A stretch of DNA of 64,000 bases from Ferroplasma sp. (GCF_031200575.1 NZ_CP133597.1:1302001-1366000); one strand, 5' to 3'. Positions 1 to 9,354 are shown, counted from the first letter of the stretch. Notes: generated by a model from the sequence alone, not told the origin. Made by a program: numbers and translations.

Positions 1-844
1 CTATCCAGGATGTATTGAGTCTTTTCTCCAGGATCATGTCAAAAAGTTCGTTCCTGTGCTTTACATTAGGCTCTACTATGAATATATCATCTGTGAAGAA
101 TATCCAGTTATAGCCTGCGTCACGTGCACGCTCCATTTCCTGCACAATTCTTTCATTGGATTTATTTCTCCATGTATTGCCCCATGTGGGTGTGACTGAG
201 CAGAAATCACAGCCATAGGGACACCCACGGGATGTTTCCAAGCACATAACCCGATCTTCCCTGCCAAAAACCTTGAACGTATACTTTGAGGGGTCAAGGA
301 GTTCCAGTGGCGGTAATGGAAGTGTATCAAGATCGGAAATCAGTTTCCTTGGCTTTGTTCTTTTTATTCCCGAATCAGATTTATAAACTATGCCATTTAT
401 CCCATCAAATCCGGTTCCATCAATAATTGAATTTGCAATATCGTATATTGTTTCATCGCCCTCCCCCAGAACAGAGATATCAAAACCAGCATTTATCAGT
501 TCTTCTGGCAGGAATGTGGCATGATGCCCCCCTGCTACGAGCACTGTATCAGGTTTGAGTTTTTTTATCCCACGTGCAATATATCCCGCATTGTTATGGG
601 CAGCAGTGGCATGGAGTGTAATGCCAACAAGATCAGGCTTGTATTCAACAGCCATCTTTATTGCATCATCAAGGGATATGCTTTCAGCCTCCATATCAAT
701 TATTTTGACCTGGCTATCTTTTATTCTCTTAATTTCACCAGCAAGAGCCAGCAGCCCTAGCGGAGCAGGCAAAAAACCCCATTTGCTCAAATAGGCAGAC
801 CCTGTACGGTTGCTGGGCCTTATAAATACAGCCCTGAATGCCAT
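1..844 (-). CDS. B12-binding radical SAM protein (C-terminus beyond window)
   Basis: Read on the minus strand, an open frame begins with ATG at 844-842 and runs off the window edge after 281 codons, so the C-terminus is missing. The N-terminal ~130 residues look like a cobalamin-binding Rossmann domain (SLDDAIKMAVEYKPDLVGIT, then AGGHHATFLPEELI and VLGEGDETI). The radical SAM domain follows, with the cluster motif SRGCPYGCDFC near residue 200 (CxxxCxxC). Members of this architecture methylate or couple unactivated carbons; in thermoacidophilic archaea the GDGT ring synthases (GrsA/B) belong to this broad class, but the visible sequence does not decide the substrate. An AT-rich TATA-like stretch (863-870) lies just upstream. 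It is divergent from the next gene. Confidence 0.85.
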   Translation of the reverse strand, partial: MAFRAVFIRPSNRTGSAYLSKWGFLPAPLGLLALAGEIKRIKDSQVKIIDMEAESISLDDAIKMAVEYKPDLVGITLHATAAHNNAGYIARGIKKLKPDTVLVAGGHHATFLPEELINAGFDISVLGEGDETIYDIANSIIDGTGFDGINGIVYKSDSGIKRTKPRKLISDLDTLPLPPLELLDPSKYTFKVFGREDRVMCLETSRGCPYGCDFCSVTPTWGNTWRNKSNERIVQEMERARDAGYNWIFFTDDIFIVEPNVKHRNELFDMILEKRLNTSWI

Positions 845-932
845 ATAATATTATTTAATAATATTATAAATTCTTTGTTATCCAAATTCTCTAACAAAAG
901 TTATTTCTTTTTATTATGACAATACCAAAAGC

Positions 933-940
933 ATTATAAC
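933..940 (+). promoter_or_regulatory. TATA-like box for the ornithine cyclodeaminase-family gene
   Basis: ATTATAAC lies exactly 21 nt before the ATG at 962. This is the same spacing as at several other genes in this window and fits a leaderless transcript. Confidence 0.5.
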
Positions 941-961
941 GTTTAGAACAATGGTTTTATC

Positions 962-1849
962 ATGATAACATATGTTAGTGAGCATGATGTAAAATCCAGT
1001 TTAAATATGAAAGAATGCATCGAGGAACTAAGAAAGGCATTCATGTCATATGGCGAAGGCCTTTCCGATACACATCCCAGGGATCGCATAATTGTAGATA
1101 AAAATATTTTGAATACCATGCCAGGTTATTACGCTGAAAGGCACCTTGCAGGGCTGAAAACATATTATTCAGGGCCTAAGGGAATTCATTTTACAGTATT
1201 AATATTCAATACAGAAAGGCCTCAAGACCTTTACCTAATTGAGGCGAATGCTCTGGGACAGATACGAACAGGAGCACTTACAGCTATGGCCACATCAGAA
1301 ATTGTAAGGAAAAAATCTATTAATTTTACCCTCATTGGATCTGGATTCCAGGCAGAGTCACAGTTCCTTGGGATGAAAGAGATGTTTAATCTGGACAATG
1401 CATTTGTGTATTCCAGGAATCCGGAACATTCAAAGAAGTTTGCCGATATATTCGGAATTCAGCAGGCAGAAAACCTTGAAGTTCTAAAAGAGTCCGATGT
1501 CATTACAACCATAACAAACAGCAATACACCAATATTCAACTATTCCCAGCTGCCAGATGAGTACCACATAAATCTGGCTGGGTCCAACTTTCCCATAAGA
1601 AGGGAGGCTGCGCCGGATGTGCTTGATAAATCAGACGTTGTGATAGTGGAAAACCATGATCAGGCATTGAAGGAATCCTCTGAGATTATGGGAATAGAGA
1701 ATAAAAGTAAGATTGTTGAACTCAAGGATTATATAATAAATAAGGAGAAATATTCAGGTAAAAAAACAATTTTTAAATCCATGGGAATCGGGCTGGAGGA
1801 TGTTGCTGCTGGATATGTTATCCTGAAAAATATGGGATTTCTAAATTAA
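962..1849 (+). CDS. Ornithine cyclodeaminase / mu-crystallin family dehydrogenase
   Basis: The 295-residue protein has the family's features: a substrate domain with LAGLKTYY, then GQIRTGALTAMATSEI, and an NAD-binding Rossmann motif TLIGSGFQAESQ near residue 120-130. Archaeal members act as NAD-dependent alanine dehydrogenases, ornithine cyclodeaminases or imine reductases. Those activities cannot be told apart here, although the neighbourhood (amino-acid permease, cysteine synthase, racemase) suggests amino-acid metabolism. It is slightly shorter than the usual 310-330 residues. It converges on the downstream permease with only 8 nt between the stop codons. Confidence 0.85.
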   Translation: MITYVSEHDVKSSLNMKECIEELRKAFMSYGEGLSDTHPRDRIIVDKNILNTMPGYYAERHLAGLKTYYSGPKGIHFTVLIFNTERPQDLYLIEANALGQIRTGALTAMATSEIVRKKSINFTLIGSGFQAESQFLGMKEMFNLDNAFVYSRNPEHSKKFADIFGIQQAENLEVLKESDVITTITNSNTPIFNYSQLPDEYHINLAGSNFPIRREAAPDVLDKSDVVIVENHDQALKESSEIMGIENKSKIVELKDYIINKEKYSGKKTIFKSMGIGLEDVAAGYVILKNMGFLN

Positions 1850-1857
1850 TTTTATTT

Positions 1858-3243
1858 TTATGTAGCTGTTGCAGTTTTTATTACTTTTCTCCTGGTAACT
1901 ATAAAAATTGCCATTATGGCCAGCAATATTACCATGGTTACAGTGGCCTGGATGTATGGAAATGAAGGTGGGTATATGCTATAGTATATACCAAAAACAA
2001 GTATAATAAGGGAGATTGAGGGAAGTATTAGATGCCATGTATATTTGAATTCATGCATTGCCCTGAAAAAGAATGGAAGGGCAAAGTCACTCATTATATG
2101 ACCGAAAAACAGTGCAAGACTTGCTATGGTAATCAGGAATATATATCCATAAAAGGGACCAAGTATTACTCCGGCTACAACACTGGCTATAATACTGGTG
2201 AAACCCATGAAAAGAATTGTATTGGATGGAGTTTTGTATTTCGGGTGTATCTTTGAAAACCATTTTGCAAATACATGATCTTCTGAAAATGAGTAGCCCA
2301 TTCTTCCCAGAACGTTAAGCGGCGATACCATGGAAACAAAGATACTGTTGAAGAGTAGTGCTACCATAATAAGGAGTACGGGAAAACCCAGATATTCATT
2401 GGCCAGTATAAGCCCGGGAACGAGTTTGGATGCGAAGTCACCCATCCTGGAAGGTCCCCATCCAATTGTAAATGCATAGGATATCATGAGAAAAAGTGCT
2501 CCAGTGATAACGAAACTTAAAATCATCGCTTTTTTGATATTTTTTCTGGGCATTTTTGTTTCCTCACCAAGATACACTGCACCTGAGGCACCTGTCATTA
2601 GAAATGTCCCCAGTACAATCCCTTCGAAAAGAGGCGCAATGCCACCAGAGATATTGGGCAGAAACACTGCGGTAGTATTCCGTGGGCCAGATATAACAAT
2701 GATGGAAATCCCGAGAACGAGGATGAAGGTTATTTCCAGAAGCGCTCCAAAAAGTGAATACTTGACTGAAGGCTTCACTCCAAGATATGGCAGCATGGTG
2801 AATATGGTTACAAATACAATTAATATGGGAATCCAGAAATATGTGGGCAAGGCAATTCCAAAGTATGTAGAAAATATGCTGGGAATCAAAACACCTGCAA
2901 AAAACAGTGTTGTATTGGCCAATATTGTATATTCAAATAATAGATAGATCAAGCCATCAAACATCCCATATTTTCTCCCAATAGCCCGGCTGGTAAATGC
3001 ATAAAAGCCACCCGCACTGGCCATTTTTGAGGAATACTGGTACGGAGTGTTAACCCATATAATCCCACTTATTACAGATATCAAAATAGCCAGGGGCAAT
3101 GCTCCCTTTGCATAGAATGCCGCCCCAGTTAAAGATGTTACTATAGATGCTAGGGGGGCAGTGAAAGCTATAGTTTGACCTACAATGGCCCAGAACCCAA
3201 GAGCGTTTTTCATCAACCTAGGTTTGCTATGTACGTTATTCAT
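1858..3243 (-). CDS. APC-family amino acid permease
   Basis: A 461-residue, roughly 12-helix membrane protein with APC-superfamily features: GFWAIVGQTIAFTAPLAS in helix 1, NTPYQYSSKMASAGGFYAF before helix 3, and GEETKMPRKNIKKA in the middle loop. It probably imports amino acids by proton symport. The open frame extends 24 codons further upstream (to 3315). I place the start at ATG 3243 because the extension is Asn/Tyr/Lys-rich and unlike the family, and because a TATA box sits 20 nt before this ATG. It is clearly paralogous to the permease at 24835-26268, and more distantly to those at 35198 and 53380. Confidence 0.88.
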   Translation of the reverse strand: MNNVHSKPRLMKNALGFWAIVGQTIAFTAPLASIVTSLTGAAFYAKGALPLAILISVISGIIWVNTPYQYSSKMASAGGFYAFTSRAIGRKYGMFDGLIYLLFEYTILANTTLFFAGVLIPSIFSTYFGIALPTYFWIPILIVFVTIFTMLPYLGVKPSVKYSLFGALLEITFILVLGISIIVISGPRNTTAVFLPNISGGIAPLFEGIVLGTFLMTGASGAVYLGEETKMPRKNIKKAMILSFVITGALFLMISYAFTIGWGPSRMGDFASKLVPGLILANEYLGFPVLLIMVALLFNSIFVSMVSPLNVLGRMGYSFSEDHVFAKWFSKIHPKYKTPSNTILFMGFTSIIASVVAGVILGPFYGYIFLITIASLALFFGHIMSDFALPFFFRAMHEFKYTWHLILPSISLIILVFGIYYSIYPPSFPYIQATVTMVILLAIMAIFIVTRRKVIKTATAT

Positions 3244-3263
3244 ATAAAAACATCTATTAATCA

Positions 3264-3271
3264 TATATAAA
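3264..3271 (-). promoter_or_regulatory. TATA box of APC permease
   Basis: TTTATATA on the minus strand lies 20 nt before ATG 3243. It supports the shorter start over the ATG at 3315 and implies a leaderless or nearly leaderless mRNA. Confidence 0.6.
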
Positions 3272-3428
3272 TATTTGTTAATTTTAAATGGTAAGTTTAA
3301 ATATTTATTATGCACAAAAGGGATAAGAATTTATATATGTATAAATAATAGAGTAATATATAGAAAAAATATATCATCTAGAATAGATATAAATAATAAA
3401 TTTAATCCGGTAAGATAATGTAATAAAG

Positions 3429-3662
3429 TTGTACCTTTTAATTAACAGTAAGGTAACGTTGACAGAGATGATGTGTATCAATACTTTAACAATTTTTGCT
3501 AAAAAATATTTTAAAGATACTTTAGCAATTGATAAAAAAACAATGCGAATTTGTCAAAAATTTCAATATTTATTAGAAAAAGGATTTGATTATGATGAGA
3601 TCAATACTCCTTATAAAACACCACAAAAGTTGGGGCAACATTTAAAGTTTCAAAATCTTTAA
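3429..3662 (+). CDS. Small unrecognised ORF in an AT-rich island
   Basis: A 77-codon frame opening with TTG (an internal start, ATG 3471, gives 63 residues). The product is Lys/Tyr/Phe-rich (for example RICQKFQYLLEKGFDYDEI) and no family is recognised. Codon use is dominated by TTA, AAA and TTT, unlike neighbouring genes that favour AGG, ATA, CTG and GGA. The surrounding 500 bp (3316-3811) is strongly AT-rich and holds no other supportable gene, although it carries the promoter of the permease at its left end and of cysteine synthase at its right. It could be a remnant of a mobile or viral gene, or non-coding. Confidence 0.3.
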   Translation: MYLLINSKVTLTEMMCINTLTIFAKKYFKDTLAIDKKTMRICQKFQYLLEKGFDYDEINTPYKTPQKLGQHLKFQNL

Positions 3663-3820
3663 TATCCTACTCTTATATTTATAATATGGGTTTATACGGC
3701 AATAAAAGCTATGAGTGACCAGAATTTCAATTTATTTCTTTATTTGTGTTAGCAATATATATGCGGAAAAATTTCAAGGTAGTTATTAAATACTAAATCT
3801 GCATAGAAATATTGATTTAC

Positions 3821-4774
3821 ATGTATGATGTGAAGGCAAGCATCCTGAGTGCCATTGGTAATACACCCATGGTGAAATTGAACAGGACGGGCTGCAAAAA
3901 CATAGAAATTTATGTGAAACTGGAGTATTACAATCCCAGTTTCAGTATCAAGGATAGAATAGCAATAGGAATGATAGAGGATGCAGAGCGGAAGGGTATA
4001 ATAAAGAAAGGAGATTATGTAATAGCCAAGACCTCCGGGAATACAGGTACCGGTCTGGCCATAGCATGTGCCGTAAAAGGTTACAGATTTATGGCAGTGA
4101 TGTCTGCCGGTAACACGGTTGAGAAATCACAGATGTTAAAGGCATTGGGAGCTGAGGTTGTGATAGTGCCGCAACAGCCTGGCGAGGAGCCGAATACTGT
4201 GTCCAGGAAGGACAATGAAGCAGTTGAAAAGAAAACTGAGGAGCTCACTGAAAAGCTGCATGCATACAGGCCCAATCAGTATATCAATCCGGTAAATTAT
4301 CTTGTCCATGAGTATACCACCGGGAATGAAGTTATCAGCCAGACAGACGGAAACATAGATGCTTTTGTGGCATATGTTGGCACAGGGGGAACTTTTGTTG
4401 GAATATCCAGTGCATTAAAAAAATTCAGGAGCGATATTAAATGCTATCCTGTTGAGCCAGAATCTGCACAGTTCCTGGCAGGGAAGCCAGTTATAACAAC
4501 CAGGCACAAAATACAGGGAGGTGGGCATGCCATAAAACCACCGTACTGGGATGAATCACTTGTTGATGGCTATCTCAGCGTCTCAGATGAGGAGGCCATA
4601 TTTGCCGCAAGGCACATGGCTGCTACAGAGGGCATATTTACCGGATATTCCGGAGGAGCGAATGTAGCCGCAGCAATGAAACTGGATGATACAATGAGAA
4701 GGGGATCCATTGTGGTAACAGTGCTGCCGGATTCCGGATTAAAATATCTCTCATCTGATCTTTATAAATATTAA
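3821..4774 (+). CDS. cysK: Cysteine synthase-type PLP enzyme
   Basis: The 317-residue product belongs to the fold type II PLP cysteine synthase/cystathionine beta-synthase family, which makes cysteine (or cystathionine) by beta-replacement on O-acetyl- or O-phosphoserine. Visible motifs are AIGNTPMVKLNR near residue 11, the PLP lysine K44 in NPSFSIKDR, the substrate loop TSGNTGTGLA and the phosphate-binding GTGGTF. NPSFSIKDR differs from the common NPGGSVKDR. A TTG at 3812 (three codons upstream) is an alternative start, because TTATTAAA at 3783-3790 sits 21 nt before it. The stop overlaps the convergent decarboxylase by 4 nt. Confidence 0.88.
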   Translation: MYDVKASILSAIGNTPMVKLNRTGCKNIEIYVKLEYYNPSFSIKDRIAIGMIEDAERKGIIKKGDYVIAKTSGNTGTGLAIACAVKGYRFMAVMSAGNTVEKSQMLKALGAEVVIVPQQPGEEPNTVSRKDNEAVEKKTEELTEKLHAYRPNQYINPVNYLVHEYTTGNEVISQTDGNIDAFVAYVGTGGTFVGISSALKKFRSDIKCYPVEPESAQFLAGKPVITTRHKIQGGGHAIKPPYWDESLVDGYLSVSDEEAIFAARHMAATEGIFTGYSGGANVAAAMKLDDTMRRGSIVVTVLPDSGLKYLSSDLYKY

Positions 4775-6171
4775 TTATGGGAGGCATGGAAATCCATGTC
4801 CGTAATTTCCCTGAATATTTGCTCACCTTTCTCAGGGCTTAACTGGTAAAGCATATGGAAAAACAGGGTTTTTTTATCTGGATTGCTGCGGACCATACTG
4901 ACCAGATAATCGGCCGTCTTCTCCTTAGAGTTGATGGCCATGTCCCTGGCCTCTTCGTCTGAACCAACCTTATTGTGAATTTGCTTGAGATCTTCAAGAA
5001 ATTCCCCTGCAACATCCACATGGACCGGGCATATATTAAGGTGTATTGTTGAGGGAAGCCCGAGATTTTTGTTTGACGGCTGCACCTGCGGGTACCACCC
5101 ATGCTCTATCATCTTTACCCCTGTCTGGAATATGCTGTTGTTATCATCCTGGAAGGCGAATATTGTTGCATCTGGCTTTCCTGTTATCCTGTACCCGATT
5201 TTCTCTATTCCGGCCCTTATGGTTTCGTATGCGTCTAGGGTTTTTTTTGCCAGCCTAGTATATCCGTCAAATCCTAAATAATTGAGTATTGCCCATGTTC
5301 CAGCCAGTGGCCCTGCCGATTTTGTGGCCTGCATGCCTGCGTTGGACATTGGGTATCCGGGCCACCGTGCATTAACATATATCTGGTGGCGCCGGTATGA
5401 TTCGTTTCTGTACATTACCACTGATGATCCCTTGGGGGTGAATCCATATTTATGGAGGTCAACTGACATGGAAATTACGCCTGGCAGCCTAAAATCGTAA
5501 TCTGGAATACTCTTTCCATTCTCCTTCAGGAATGGAAGTATCATGCCACCGACACATGCATCAACATGAAGCCATAAATTATGCTGGAGTGCCAGATCAG
5601 AAAGTTTTTTTATTGGATCTATTGTCCCGTATGGAAATGATGGTGCAGATCCAACTATCATGGCGGTATTATCATTTATCTTTCTTTCCATGGCATAAAC
5701 ATCTGCCAGGTAATTCTGATCCACATTTACCCGTATTTCCTTCAGGCCGAGATATTCTGCAGCCTTGCTGAATGATGGATGGGCAGTTACCGGAAGTATC
5801 ACCTCAGGAATGCCCTTATGCTTTTCCAGAAACGTATCCCTTGCTGCCTTCATTGCCAGTATGATGCTCTCTGTTCCACCTGTTGTAAAGGTACCAGAAA
5901 CATTATCCTCTCCATGTAGCAGTGAACCCATCATTGCCACAACATCATTTTCCAGTTTCAAAGTACTTGGAAAAGCATGGTAATCCATTCCATTTCTGTT
6001 AGAAAATTTTAGGAAGATGTCCTGAAAGTTTTCCAATTCTTTGATGCCGGGATCATAAAAGTATGTAAACAGCCTTCCCCTGCTATTTTTAATGTCACCC
6101 TCTCCATAGGAGTCGAGAATATCGTGTATTTTTTCTGAATCAATCCCTTTCTTTGGAAATTCTTTCAACAT
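4771..6171 (-). CDS. Group II PLP decarboxylase / sphingosine-1-phosphate lyase-like
   Basis: A 466-residue fold type I PLP enzyme. GTFTTGGTESIILAMKAARD near residue 95 forms the cofactor phosphate site, HVDACVGGMILPF holds the PLP-contacting Asp, and SVDLHKYGFTPKGSS carries the Schiff-base lysine. The sequence resembles sphingosine-1-phosphate lyases and archaeal group II amino-acid decarboxylases. As archaea are not known to make sphingolipids, amino-acid decarboxylation is the more plausible role, but the substrate is not visible. It lies between cysteine synthase and an Asp/Glu racemase. Confidence 0.82.
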   Translation of the reverse strand: MLKEFPKKGIDSEKIHDILDSYGEGDIKNSRGRLFTYFYDPGIKELENFQDIFLKFSNRNGMDYHAFPSTLKLENDVVAMMGSLLHGEDNVSGTFTTGGTESIILAMKAARDTFLEKHKGIPEVILPVTAHPSFSKAAEYLGLKEIRVNVDQNYLADVYAMERKINDNTAMIVGSAPSFPYGTIDPIKKLSDLALQHNLWLHVDACVGGMILPFLKENGKSIPDYDFRLPGVISMSVDLHKYGFTPKGSSVVMYRNESYRRHQIYVNARWPGYPMSNAGMQATKSAGPLAGTWAILNYLGFDGYTRLAKKTLDAYETIRAGIEKIGYRITGKPDATIFAFQDDNNSIFQTGVKMIEHGWYPQVQPSNKNLGLPSTIHLNICPVHVDVAGEFLEDLKQIHNKVGSDEEARDMAINSKEKTADYLVSMVRSNPDKKTLFFHMLYQLSPEKGEQIFREITDMDFHASHN

Positions 6172-6210
6172 AATTTAATATTTTCTTATGGTTAAAAAAA
6201 CTTTGCCGGA

Positions 6211-6900
6211 TTAATACCTATTTTTAACCTTTTTACCGGCTGCTATAATTAATCTCTCTGCCAGAAGCCTGTCCGAGTCAATAAGTGGAAGACCCGTATC
6301 ATTACTGCCAAGTATGACAGGTATCTCGGTGCAGGCCAGAATAAGGGAATCAACGCCCCTGTTTTCAAGTTCCTTTATAACTGGCAAAAGAACTGCTTTT
6401 CCCTCGGAAATACTTCCAAGCTTCACGTGCTGAACAGCCCTCATGACAGAATCCTCGTCCTCCGGGATAATGGTGTTTATTCCTGCCTTTTTTAGATCCC
6501 TGATATATAGCCCGGATTCTATAGTGGCAGTTGTTGCCAGTATTCCTGGCCTCTTATAGCCTGATTCCAGAACGGCACTAACTGTCAGGTCGATCATGTT
6601 CAGAACGTTTATTCCTCTGTGGAACTGGTCAAACCAGATATGGACAGTATTGCATGGTATTCCAACTGTCTGTATACCATTTTTTTCCATGAAATCAATG
6701 CCACGATTAATTGAGTTCACCGGGCTTTCACCATTATTAAAGTATGCATCAATCCTGTTTGGAATTTCAGGGTCATTATAAAGGATGTACCTGACGTGTT
6801 CCTGATCATTATCAGCATCAGTTAGTTCTGTCAGCCTGTCCAGAAACTGATTTGTTGCTTTTGGGCCCATACCGCCGATTATTCCAATCTTTATATCCAT
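6211..6900 (-). CDS. Aspartate/glutamate racemase family protein
   Basis: The 229-residue product begins MDIKIGIIGGMGPKATNQF, the hallmark N-terminus of cofactor-independent Asp/Glu racemases. Both catalytic cysteines are present, in GIPCNTVHIW (about residue 83) and LILACTEIPVIL (about residue 195). It probably interconverts L- and D-aspartate or glutamate. The frame extends to a TTG at 6924, but ATG 6900 begins the family-conserved sequence and has an AT-rich TATA-like element about 25-30 nt upstream. Confidence 0.87.
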   Translation of the reverse strand: MDIKIGIIGGMGPKATNQFLDRLTELTDADNDQEHVRYILYNDPEIPNRIDAYFNNGESPVNSINRGIDFMEKNGIQTVGIPCNTVHIWFDQFHRGINVLNMIDLTVSAVLESGYKRPGILATTATIESGLYIRDLKKAGINTIIPEDEDSVMRAVQHVKLGSISEGKAVLLPVIKELENRGVDSLILACTEIPVILGSNDTGLPLIDSDRLLAERLIIAAGKKVKNRY

Positions 6901-6999
6901 ATCATCAGTATACAATAAATACAATATAATATTTCCCCGGATTGATTTCTGGGCACATGAAATCCTAAAATGCCCGGAAAGGCATAATTAGAGTTATGC

Positions 7000-8298
7000 C
7001 TACCAGTCTGCGTTTTCAACCGTAATTCCAAGTCCCGTTTCCTTTCCAAGTATGTACCACGTTATTGCCCCTGCTGATCCTATGACCCAGACGAAAATGT
7101 TGAAAAGCATGTACTGGTCCAGGCTGTATGTATATGTAATATATATTGTTGGAATATAGAGCCCAATACCCAGAAAACGCACCAGCGCTGTAAGGGTGCC
7201 CCTTGATTTTGTAGCCCATACCTCTGATTTCAGGGTATCTTCTGCTAAATATCCCAGCTGGACAAAGGCATTCAATGCAATAACCAGCATCCAGAACATA
7301 ATAATATATTTAGACCAGGTACCTATGGTTTCATATGTGATAAGTGTGAGGACAAGTGCCCCAACGTTTCCATAGAGAAGCATCTTCTTCCTGCTTACCC
7401 TTTCCCCGAAAAGCCCAATAAATCCAACCACAAAGGCTGCCACGCTGGATACAAGCAGTATAAGGTCGGTTAGATTAGGAAATATAATGGGCCCGAGCTC
7501 ATAGGCTATAAGCCCGAAACCTGTTGTCCCTGCAAATGCAGTGGTAAGGGTTGCAAAGAACTTCAGCCAGAAATGTTTCGTTCTATCAAGCTCATCTTTT
7601 TCTGATTTCTTTGAAATGTTCCCAATGCTCTGTGAAAATCGATCCTCCCCGTAATATTTGATTGCGTCAGCCTTTGCCTGTTTCTCATGCCCCATACTTG
7701 CAAGCCACAGGAAACTTTCCGGCAAATAACGCCTCGATGCTAACAGTACTATGAGGACTATGACAATAGTTCCGGCAATCATGATCCTCTGGAAAAATAC
7801 TGACCCATATGCTGTAGAAAAGGCAACGCCTGCCAGCACCAGGCCGCCAAGAGGTATGAAGTTCAGTTCCAGGAGCATGGTAGAGCTTCTATGCTGCCTG
7901 GGCATAATTTCCTGGGAGAGTGCCATGATTGTATTCATCTCTCCTCCGGAAGCAAAAAGAAGTATTGCAAGGAATATCAATATTAGGTAGAAAGAATAGC
8001 TTAGCGTTATGCCAATTGCACCTACACCGTACATTGCCATGGTGATATAGAACACATCCTTTCTTCCGATACGGTCCGATACAGGCCCGGCAACAGCGAT
8101 TCCTATTATGAGCCACAGAGGCGACCATGAAAGCAGTATTGCAGTGAAATCTGGTGGAATTGTTACCCATGTTGTTGCCACTGAAGCCATTCCGAATATA
8201 TAGGATTCAAGAAACATACCCATGGAAAAGGAAATAAACGCCCACGTATCAGTTCTTGTCCATCTTGAAGCAGTTGATATGCTTTTATCTAAATTCAT
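7000..8298 (-). CDS. MFS transporter (metabolite:H+ symporter type)
   Basis: A 432-residue, 12-helix MFS protein. The loop 2-3 signature is GPVSDRIGRKDVFYITM and a second GERVSRKKMLLYG lies in the second half. It resembles the riboswitch-controlled MFS protein at 41861-43099 in overall plan: similar D(R)(I/L)GRK loop, LPES after helix 6, and a short polar tail. Substrate unknown. A TTTATATT element about 22 nt before the ATG supports the start. Confidence 0.85.
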   Translation of the reverse strand: MNLDKSISTASRWTRTDTWAFISFSMGMFLESYIFGMASVATTWVTIPPDFTAILLSWSPLWLIIGIAVAGPVSDRIGRKDVFYITMAMYGVGAIGITLSYSFYLILIFLAILLFASGGEMNTIMALSQEIMPRQHRSSTMLLELNFIPLGGLVLAGVAFSTAYGSVFFQRIMIAGTIVIVLIVLLASRRYLPESFLWLASMGHEKQAKADAIKYYGEDRFSQSIGNISKKSEKDELDRTKHFWLKFFATLTTAFAGTTGFGLIAYELGPIIFPNLTDLILLVSSVAAFVVGFIGLFGERVSRKKMLLYGNVGALVLTLITYETIGTWSKYIIMFWMLVIALNAFVQLGYLAEDTLKSEVWATKSRGTLTALVRFLGIGLYIPTIYITYTYSLDQYMLFNIFVWVIGSAGAITWYILGKETGLGITVENADW

Positions 8299-8358
8299 TT
8301 AAAAAGGTTAATATGTAGAATAATATAAAATTAATCTATCGTGCTCTTTTACAGGTAT

Positions 8359-9321
8359 TTAATTTTTGGTATATTCACGATCCAGAAGCAAGTTCCTAGG
8401 CTCCTTATTTACAGCATCTCCGTAATATTCAAGAGTTACCCAGTCCAGGTGCTTTAAATCCATTTCCGTATCAACTATAAGATTGAAATATTCCTTTGCC
8501 CTGAAGTCCGGAAGTATAAAATTCATATACAGTTTATCATCATCTGCATACATAAAAAGAAAATTCCATGAGATATTCTTTTTCATTGCCTTGTTTGCCA
8601 GGAAAAGCAGAATGTCTTCATCAGTTCTTGTTAAGTATATGTGATCATCACCGGACAATTCCTCCATGCCATCAAATTCCTTCATATCTTTATTTGCAAA
8701 AATAAGAAGGCGGAATTGCCCATTATTGGGATAATTATCAATAAACTGGCCAATGGCACCGGTGTTTTTAAGTGCCTTCACCACCCGGTAATTCCCGAAT
8801 ACAGAAATTGGAAGGCTGATAACAATGGATTTCAGATTAACGCACCAGTCTTCCATGTAATCAAGAAAACCGCTGGTTGGACGTAATGTTACCTTGGCTA
8901 CCACGCCCTTTATAGGAAGATATTCTGAAAGAAGGTCAGAAAATGCCATTGTAGAGCTTTCATGCATGAATCCGATTAATACAAGATATTTCCCTTCAAC
9001 TTTGGTATATGGGATTTCCAGTCCGGTTATGCTGTCCAATTTTCGGATAAGATCGGCTATACTTTCATTTACTATCTTTTTTCTAGATGTATAATAAAGC
9101 TGGCGTTCATCAACACCTAAAAGTGGAAAGAATGGGACGAGTTTTTCATAACCGGTAATTTTAGGAATGCAAATTGTCATAAAAAGTTCATCCTCGTCCC
9201 GGGTTATCGAACATGGAGCTTCTAAATCTAATCCGCCACTGATTGCCAGGGGCAACGCATTAAGTTCAATTTTCAGCTCAAAATATTTTGTGAGCTCCCG
9301 GTTTATCTCAGCAAATTCCAT
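8359..9321 (-). CDS. Unknown protein, paralogue A of the glycosyltransferase cassette
   Basis: A 320-residue soluble protein with no recognised family, no clear membrane segment and no signal peptide. It is homologous to the 315-residue protein at 12131-13078. Collinear matches are LYYTSRKKIVNESIADLIRK with YYLISTPIINKRILDLIKE, and FRLLIFANKDMKEF with FRVLIFSQHELEER, followed in both by a Tyr-Arg-Thr/Leu-Thr-Arg-Thr stretch (YLTRTDEDILLFLANKAMKK versus YRTESTNELLNLIKDRANKR). A TATA-like TTTATAT (9341-9347) sits about 19 nt before its ATG, so it may be expressed separately from the glycosyltransferase upstream (33 nt gap). I infer an accessory or regulatory role in polysaccharide synthesis. 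Confidence 0.75.
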   Translation of the reverse strand: MEFAEINRELTKYFELKIELNALPLAISGGLDLEAPCSITRDEDELFMTICIPKITGYEKLVPFFPLLGVDERQLYYTSRKKIVNESIADLIRKLDSITGLEIPYTKVEGKYLVLIGFMHESSTMAFSDLLSEYLPIKGVVAKVTLRPTSGFLDYMEDWCVNLKSIVISLPISVFGNYRVVKALKNTGAIGQFIDNYPNNGQFRLLIFANKDMKEFDGMEELSGDDHIYLTRTDEDILLFLANKAMKKNISWNFLFMYADDDKLYMNFILPDFRAKEYFNLIVDTEMDLKHLDWVTLEYYGDAVNKEPRNLLLDREYTKN

Positions 9322-9354
9322 TATGTATCATATAACAAATATATAAAAATATTG

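Noticed and set aside
76-330. 84-codon minus-strand frame starting at 330
   Set aside because: It lies in another frame inside the B12-binding radical SAM gene, which has clear motifs in its own frame.
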